From Botryosphaeria dothidea (Eukaryota; Ascomycota; Dothideomycetes; Botryosphaeriales; Botryosphaeriaceae), in contig WWBZ02000002.1 in the NCBI GenBank assembly GCA_011503125.2, forward strand, positions 124,001-188,000: a DNA stretch of 64,000 bases. The letters are read 5' to 3'. How positions within the stretch are numbered: the first letter of the stretch is position 1; each line of letters begins with the position of its first letter. Shown here in pieces: positions 57,395 to 64,000 of the stretch. The notes below the pieces were generated by a model. It did no database searches. It was given only the letters and a program-made list of their open reading frames with translations, and was not told the DNA's origin. The position numbers were made by a program, and so were the translations under genes.

Positions 57395-60300
57395 GCGTTT
57401 GCAGTGTGGTCTGCAGGCGTGGAGATCTAAGGAAGGGCGAGTCCGAGGAGGCGGGAGAGGTGCGCACCAGTATAACGGGCTTTGGCTTCCTTAACCGCTC
57501 CTTGTATGGGCGAGGGTTTACGCCGACGCGAGCGGACGGATTACTTGCGAGTGATTCGCGTGTGCTGGGGTCGCTGTCCCGCTCCACCAACACTGAGTAG
57601 GGATCGAGGTAATGCGGAGGGTGGTCCGTCCGAGGGCAAGAGGTATGGGCCGGGCCACGCGAGGGTCAAAGCTGGGAGCAGCACTACCGCAGACAACGTC
57701 AGCTATCGTCAACAGGTCACAGCGGAGGGCAGGTGAGCCACATTGAGGCAGGAGGGAGGGCGGAGAGAGAGCGTGGTGCAGGCGCGGCGTGCCGGTGTGG
57801 AAAAGGGGACGGGCGGCGTTGGCGGTGCAGCGCGAGCCGGGGGCGGGCGCGAGGCGAAGCGCTGGCACCGCAGAGCAGGACGTACCTTTGAGACGGGGCA
57901 GGGCTGACGAGGGCGAGGGAAGGTTGGGACGAGGAGAGAGAGAGAGAGGGTGAGAAAGTTCGAAGGTACCTACGTGGAATACCGTTCTTTTCCTTCGCGT
58001 TTTGGATCTGACAGAGATGCGCTAGTCCGGATTGGGAGTGGCGCTAATCCCTTGGCTTAACCCGATTCAACCTGACAATTCTGACACCTGCGCAGCAGAG
58101 TTTCACCAGTCCCGATGGCGCTGGCGGAATGGCGCGCTGCCTTGCTGGCCCTGTCGGTGTGCTGAGCGCGGCGCGTCCTGCTGCGGTCGCTGCCCGAGAA
58201 TGCGCAGGCCTGTGGCGAGTGCTGCTCGCGGTGCGCGCTGGTCGTGAAACTTTGTCGCGGGCGCTTCTCGAACGCCAGAGAAGCAGTCGGTTTGTGTGCG
58301 TGTGTCGTGTCGGCCTAATAACGCCGGAGTAATCTCGTGCAAGCCGTCCACAACAGCCGTGTCGCGTAAAATCTCTTCACGTCGTTCGGAGGGGCTCTTT
58401 CCGCCGGCGTCAGTCGGGTCGAATCGAATCAGGCGGGGGGCGGAGGCGGAGAGCGGAGCGCGTACCTTCGGACGCCTACGTGCAGGTACCAGACGTGCAG
58501 ATGCAGGCAAGCAGCCGGGGCAATGGTCGTGTCCTCGTAACAGGTGCTGAGGAGCGGTCCTAGGCTGTGCCGGGTATGTATAGATGTATAGTACAGAGCC
58601 GCCTTGACTCGGGCGATGGGCACTCGGGGACGCGGGAGGCTGTTTGGCCAGGGCACGCAGAATGGTCACAGCAAGAAGGGTCACTTTCAGGTCGGGGCGT
58701 CAAGGCAGTTATGTAGATCATGGGTTGTTTACCGTCGCGTCGACGTGGGAGCTAGCCGGCGTCCCAAAATGACAGCCTCGCGGGTTGGGTGACCCTGGCC
58801 AACCTTCGCTGCAGCGTCAATGCGCCGATGGAGGTTCGCAGCATGGGATCGCTAGGGCGCTCATGCTGTCGCGTCAAAGCTTGTCTGGAGCATCCACTGC
58901 GCTCACCGCACCGCTCCACGCTGCCGCCAGCTAGCGGAAAGGGGCGCGCGCGCCGGGCCAAGGGGCTCTAGGACCCTCTGCGGGCGTCACAGCCACGCCA
59001 TCTCAAGCTGCCGGCAGCTCGCCCTCCCCACGCGTGCGCGCTGCCTGCGTCGACGATGGCGCGGTGATGTAGCAGCAGCCCCAGGGCGCTGGTCGCAGGG
59101 GCGGGCGGGCTGCTGCACGGCCCAATGCACGCATGGTGCCGCCACGTTTAGAAGAGGCGTGGAAGGCCGCTAGAAGCGGCGCTAGAAAAGCCCCTTTGGC
59201 TTCCACGCTCGCGGGCGCGCTGGGATCGCTCTGCTGTACCGCTGTAGGAAACGACAGGCCCCGGGATCGCCTGACGACGACGACCAACAAGAAGGCCCTT
59301 CTCGCAGACGGCCGGCTGCGCAGACAGGGGCGGCCGGCCGGCAACAGCGCAGCTGCAGGGCAAAGTGCGCGTCGCCTGCAGCCACGAAACGCGGCTGGAT
59401 ATTGCGATGGCCGTCGCTCACCATCCAGCTAGCTAATTAGCTACGTGACACCCGCGGCCAGCGCCCGTTTTTCATAAAATAACCACAGGCGTCTAAGGGG
59501 CTGGGCGGAAGCCTATTCTCAATCTCGGCTGGTGGTCGGAAATGCGCTTGGCGGGAGTGCTAGGCCCTCACCAGCGCCCATTTCGTCACCAGCGGACGGG
59601 CTGCCGACAGCCGGGCGTGTGCGAGGTGTAGCATTCAATTCCAGGCGCCGGTGGAGCGCCTTTTGTCATCGCCGGCCCACTGCCGCGGCCGATCCCCGCG
59701 CGAAAACGACCGCTACGCGGCAGGGAGGAGCGAGGTGGTGCTGGTGTGGTCAGCCACACGTGCGAGTGATCCGCGAGCATGCAGGAACAGCGCGGCAGGC
59801 ATCGCTTCCACAGCTTTTCGAGAAGCCGTGGCGAGTCAAGGCGCAGGAGTTTAAAGGGGCACGGATCGCGGAGCTCCGGCGGGCAACGGTGCTGCAGAGG
59901 CTCGGGGCACGCGTGACCTTCTTTGCGGCTTCGACACAGCTTCCACCAGATCCGCCTGTGCGCCGCCTGATTCAAACCGCGCCAGCAAGCCTACCCCGGC
60001 ACGGGCCCACTCCTTTTTCTCCCCTCGCGCCGCCCGCCGCTCACCACCAGGCGCACGAGCAATCTCCGAGGCCTGCTCGCCGTCGAGAAGCATTCCTCTT
60101 TCGGCGGTGTAGACTCGCCACTTCACCCACGATCGGCCCCCTCGCCCAGTCCGGCAGGCTTCGCGCAGCACCGCGCTGATCGCGCGCCCTCGCCTTCCGC
60201 GCAAAGCCTTGTTTCGAGTCATGGGCGCGGCCGTTTCAGCGGCAGCGATCTGCCACCAAGCGCGTCTCCTGTTCAGGCCGCCGTCCGAAGCACCCTGATG

Positions 60301-62042
60301 CCGGGCGACATCATCTCGCAGCGGGCACCATCCTCGCCGCCAGTGCGCGATTCGACACGGAGCAGTCCCTGACAGCGCTTCGTCCGGCCGCCGTCAGAGC
60401 TTGTGGCTGCCGTCTCAGGGGTGCCCGCCGGCTAGCGCTCGGGCGTGCATAGACTCCAATCTCCTTCTCGAAGCCTGCCTTCTCAGGCGTAGTCCGTCCA
60501 ATTTCCGCACTGCGCGCCCGGCGGTCCCGTCTGGGACAGCTCGCGTTTCTCGAAGATTGCCGCTTCCGTGCTAGCCTGCAGCTGGAGCGGTGAGCTATTT
60601 TGGGCAGTGCGCTGCCAGCGTGCTCGCTGTTCGCTGGCAGCGACCCACTGCTGGCTGCCGCACCGGATGCGCTGCCTGTCTCCCCGGCCACCAGCAGTTG
60701 CGCGCCAAGCCGACGCTGCTCGATCACTCCCTCGCGGCAGCCACCCACGTCCTCCCATCTGTGCGGCCCTCGTCTCCCGGCGGGGCGTCGCCCACCTTCC
60801 GCGCCATGATCTCACCGCACTTCTCCAGAGTCCCTCACCGCACCCGTTCCTCCCAGCGGTCTGTCGCCGCCCGGCCTGCAGGCGGGAAAAGCACTGGGCA
60901 GACGTTCTCAAGGGACTAGCCGCACGCAGGAGCCGCCGCTTCCAAACTTCATCTCCCGCCCACGCTGCGAGTCAGCGTCGTGACACATGGCTGCCGCCCT
61001 GTCGAGCCAGGCTGCCATCCGTCCGGCAGCCAGATCCAGATCGTGCTGCCCACCTCTGTCCGAGATTCTGGGGACGCATGCCTCGCCGACTGGCCCTTCG
61101 ATCCTCTTCGACGAACCCACCGGCTACGCGAGCACCTGTGAGCTGGCAGTCTGACCGCCCGCTAGACTCAACCGGTCAGCGATTCTCTTCGTAACGACAT
61201 CTCTGGAGACCCAGTTGACGCAGAAAGAGCGGAGCCCACGCCTTCCTCGGCTTCTTCCCTAGCCCTTTCTGGCCATCCCAGGTACGTGACCTGACGCTCA
61301 GGACATCCAGCACCGCGTGAGGCCGAACGGACCTTGGACCCGCCGGCTCAGGCGTTCGGTCCCGGCAGGGTCCTCCCGGCTTCTTCAGGCCTTCCAGAAG
61401 GGCCGAGGGGGCCTCGCCTCGCGCTGTGTGCTGGCAAGCCTCCTCTTTGGCTTTGGCGGGAGTCGGAAAGGGGTCTTGAAGGGGCCTTTGCCACCTCAGT
61501 GCTCGCGGGTAAGGCAGAGCAGCCGCATGAGGAGCCCTTCTAACCTGGATTCCCATGCATGAACGCCGCAAGCCGCGTCCACAATTCGATCATATCTACT
61601 AAAGTGGCTCAACAACGCGGGAGAGCTGCAATCTTGCAGGCGTCATCCAGCCTTGCCGGGCGACAAGGCGTCCAGTGCCCCCGTCATGTGGCGGTGGTCT
61701 GTAAGGCCATGGCAAGATGTGGTCAGCGCCATCACACGCTACCCGTCAACTGTGGTTCCAGAAGGAAAGTCTTTGCGCGCAGTCCCGTAAAGCTTTGCCT
61801 TGTGCGGCCGGGCCATAGCGAGTTCAGCCCTACGGCCGGCAAAGCAAATTTGACGTGCTGGGTCACTAGCCACCAGGAAGCTCTGGACGTCACCAAGAGC
61901 CTCTGCATTGACACGCCCTTTAATATCGGGGACCCCGCACCGGTTTTCAACCCATGGGAATAACTAGCCTTTCTATCAGTCTTGTAGCACTCGGCCTGCC
62001 TATTTCGTGCACCTTGATAAAACTTTCCTGTAAGGCTGAAAG
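57395..62042. other. GC-rich, apparently gene-free interval
   Basis: About 4.6 kb upstream of the zinc-finger gene, GC-rich until about 61.5 kb. Many long open frames overlap on both strands, which is expected by chance in GC-rich DNA. None shows a domain, and none could be joined to another through splice sites. A GA dinucleotide run is at about 57,936-57,950. Part of it may be a long leader and regulatory region for the transcription factor. Confidence 0.45.
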
Positions 62043-62345
62043 TCACTTGACAGCTTTATCATGATTTACCGCTTTCATCTCCCAAAGCGCGGTTTTGGGA
62101 ACCTTCAAATCACCTGAGAACCACTTCACATTTCCGTACCCCAGCCCAATCTCGACATTCCAGTCACTTGCACTTGCTGCCTGATTCTCATCTCTTGGTC
62201 GAGACTGTAGATCAACGATCTGAGAAATTGGCGATTGCGTATGCACTGACACAACGTTGACAGGGCTTAGGTAAAGTGGCTGTTTCTTCCAATCAAACTG
62301 CTCAAGTTTGTCTCTCGGGGCTCCACCGTTGTCACTTGAAGCCAT
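62043..62345 (-). CDS. Orphan small ORF, unknown function
   Basis: A 100-aa frame beginning MASSDNGGAPRDKLEQFDWK and ending VNHDKAVK. Amino-acid use looks like real protein: charged, balanced, with internal Trp (DWKK, DWNVEIGLGYGNVKWF). No domain, signal peptide or membrane segment is visible. It has no paralogue in the window. It may be a gene, part of a spliced gene or a remnant. Confidence 0.35.
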   Translation of the reverse strand: MASSDNGGAPRDKLEQFDWKKQPLYLSPVNVVSVHTQSPISQIVDLQSRPRDENQAASASDWNVEIGLGYGNVKWFSGDLKVPKTALWEMKAVNHDKAVK

Positions 62346-64000
62346 TGCGCTGCGACCTTGGATTGCCACATGATTTCTTCAGCACGGAGTGACCAGCCCG
62401 GTTGATCCCGAATGTAACAAGGCCTCATGTCAAAGCGCGCACCAACGAGCCGGTTCTAACGGTCGATGCTGTTTCACATCCGACTCATCATGCTGTTTCT
62501 TCGAACGACCGGTGCACAGACGTGATGCGGCAGGCTCTGAACTTGCTCGGCTCTCTGCTTCTACCTTAATTCTCTAGCCCCCATGTGATCTCCAGTGATA
62601 GAGAATGATAAAAAACTAGAATTTTGTTTCTGAATCTCAGGACGCCTAGTCGCGGGTCTCGGAACACCCACGAACAGGTACGTAACTATCCATTTGAGAA
62701 CCAAGTATCTGCCAGCGTGCAAGTCATTGTCGGACATGGATCGCTGCGGCCTTATCGCACGCGTGTTTTTTCCCTTTCTGAGACATCTCATCCTCGCCTC
62801 TACTCTCCGGAAGAAGCATCTTGGCCTTTCAATGCAGACCCGCCGCATCAACTTCTCGATCACATGGACGACAGCGTTGGAGATATGCGTAAAGGGGGCG
62901 TTGAGTTGGTGAAGGTGACGCGCTTGGCGTGCCGGTCAGCCAAGCGAGGCAAGAGGTTGATTGCTCTGTGGGGAAACCCACCCGGTAGGCGGGCATCGCT
63001 TCAAGAATCCTCCGACAATAAGGTCGTGATAGGCGAGGCCGGTCAACTCCTTCGCGTAAGTGTTGCGGCTGTTGATAAGAGTGAATGAGGTGAATGTGTC
63101 TCGTTCATTATGCTCTATCTCCATGGGACAGTTGGAATGGTGTCACGCGTACGCGGCTTCGGAGTCTCAATCCCTTCAAGAAGCCCGCCACCTCGCGTAG
63201 TTTCAGTGTCAGCCCATGGACAAGTGGAAGGTCCGAGTTGCGGCGAGCTTTGCGCAAGATGTTTTGGCAAACGACCGGTAGCGTCGTGAGTATCAAGGCA
63301 GAATCGGGGGCGAAGGCAAGCAGTCAGCAAGCGAGGCTTGCGGACGATTTGGACCTCCGCAACCATGGCCCTTGAAAAACTCGGAGTTGCATTCTCTTGT
63401 CTTAATAGTTGTCTTCACTTACTTTACTCTTCTGGTTTGAGTGTATGTTCGTTGCTCTCAGAGGGTTTGAAAGGCGGAAGATTCAAATTACGGGTAAGAC
63501 GTATTTCACGATGCATTCAGTTTCGATCCTTTGTTTCGTGATTTATTCATTGGCTACATGTAAAAGAGTCCCTAGATGCTGCCTTATTCACCATGGTTGT
63601 ACGCATCCAAAGTTAACGGTGTAGAAACGGTACTCCTCAGTATTCTTTACGAGGGTCTTATGTGCAAAGCTAAGTATGACTGATTCTTTTGCTGTGAAAT
63701 CTCGTCATCTAATCCATTCTAATAACATCTTCTCATAACGCATCCAGAGCATGATCGTTATGGATTTCGATTGAAGTAATAATTTTGGCAAAGTAAGAAA
63801 ACATTGTCTAGTCGTCTGGAAGATGATTAAGCTAATAACACAAAGTATGATAGGTGGATGAGGTGCCAGCTTCTTCTGTAGGACCAACTTTTTCTTCGAG
63901 CCCCTGTAGTGCAAGTAAACTGCGGATGACGATTTCGGAACCGTTGCCCGAAAATTATCTAGTCTGAACGGTGCTGTGGCGAAGGACTTCAGCCGAAAGT
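62346..64000. other. Terminal AT-richer interval
   Basis: About 1.65 kb to the window end. Short open frames on both strands were examined (for example 62624-63088 plus) but none shows recognisable protein features. Confidence 0.4.

Noticed and set aside
59532..61194. Frames of 200 aa or more in the GC-rich interval
   Set aside because: Overlapping long frames on both strands are expected in GC-rich DNA, and none shows domains or spliced continuation.
62380..62410. GACCAGCCCGGTTGATCCCG, recalling the 5' end of 18S rRNA
   Set aside because: It matches the known start only partly, and the sequence after it is not rRNA-like.

Overview
The window is nuclear DNA of a filamentous ascomycete (Pezizomycotina; a dothideomycete is possible but not provable from this alone). 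Most genes carry short introns of about 43-130 nt with GT..AG ends and CTRAY-like branch sites. The gene families are typically fungal: a HET-domain protein, a four-RRM Pab1, FMC1, QCR6, epsin, and a kelch/transmembrane protein pair. No CRISPR array, rRNA, confident tRNA, intact transposon or virus was seen.

Layout. 0-12 kb: secreted RNase T2 (-), SET-domain lysine methyltransferase (+), QCR6 of complex III (+), an FLVCR-like MFS transporter (-), a small secreted PAN/apple-like protein (-) and an FAD/DAO-type oxidoreductase (+). 12-24.3 kb looks accessory and partly decayed: a HET-domain reading frame broken by two in-frame stops, an unknown 526-aa protein, a Cld1/ABHD5-like alpha/beta hydrolase, and a head-to-head pair of kelch-transmembrane paralogues, of which the minus-strand copy has two frameshifts and a nonsense codon. 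24.6-31.9 kb: a 1300-aa unknown protein with a coiled coil and C-terminal W/acidic-Lys repeats, a four-TM membrane protein, and two mitochondrial genes sharing a short divergent promoter (EngB-type GTPase and FMC1). 32-35.2 kb is gene-poor. 35.2-45.3 kb is core: fructose-1,6-bisphosphatase, a 1370-aa proline-rich conserved protein and Pab1 with an A-rich leader. 45.3-57.4 kb: a GNAT acetyltransferase, an F-box protein, an epsin and a four-finger C2H2 transcription factor. 57.4-62 kb is a long, GC-rich, apparently gene-free stretch, followed by a small orphan ORF and AT-richer sequence to the end.

Gene structures were rebuilt by hand by joining reading frames at GT/AG sites with matching phase; summed exon lengths are multiples of three for every multi-exon gene called intact. 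The kelch gene at 22.3 kb is the exception in splice signals: its first intron works only with a non-AG acceptor. Functional links are loose: QCR6, FMC1 and the EngB GTPase all serve mitochondria, Pab1 probably regulates itself, and the divergent kelch pair is a local duplication.
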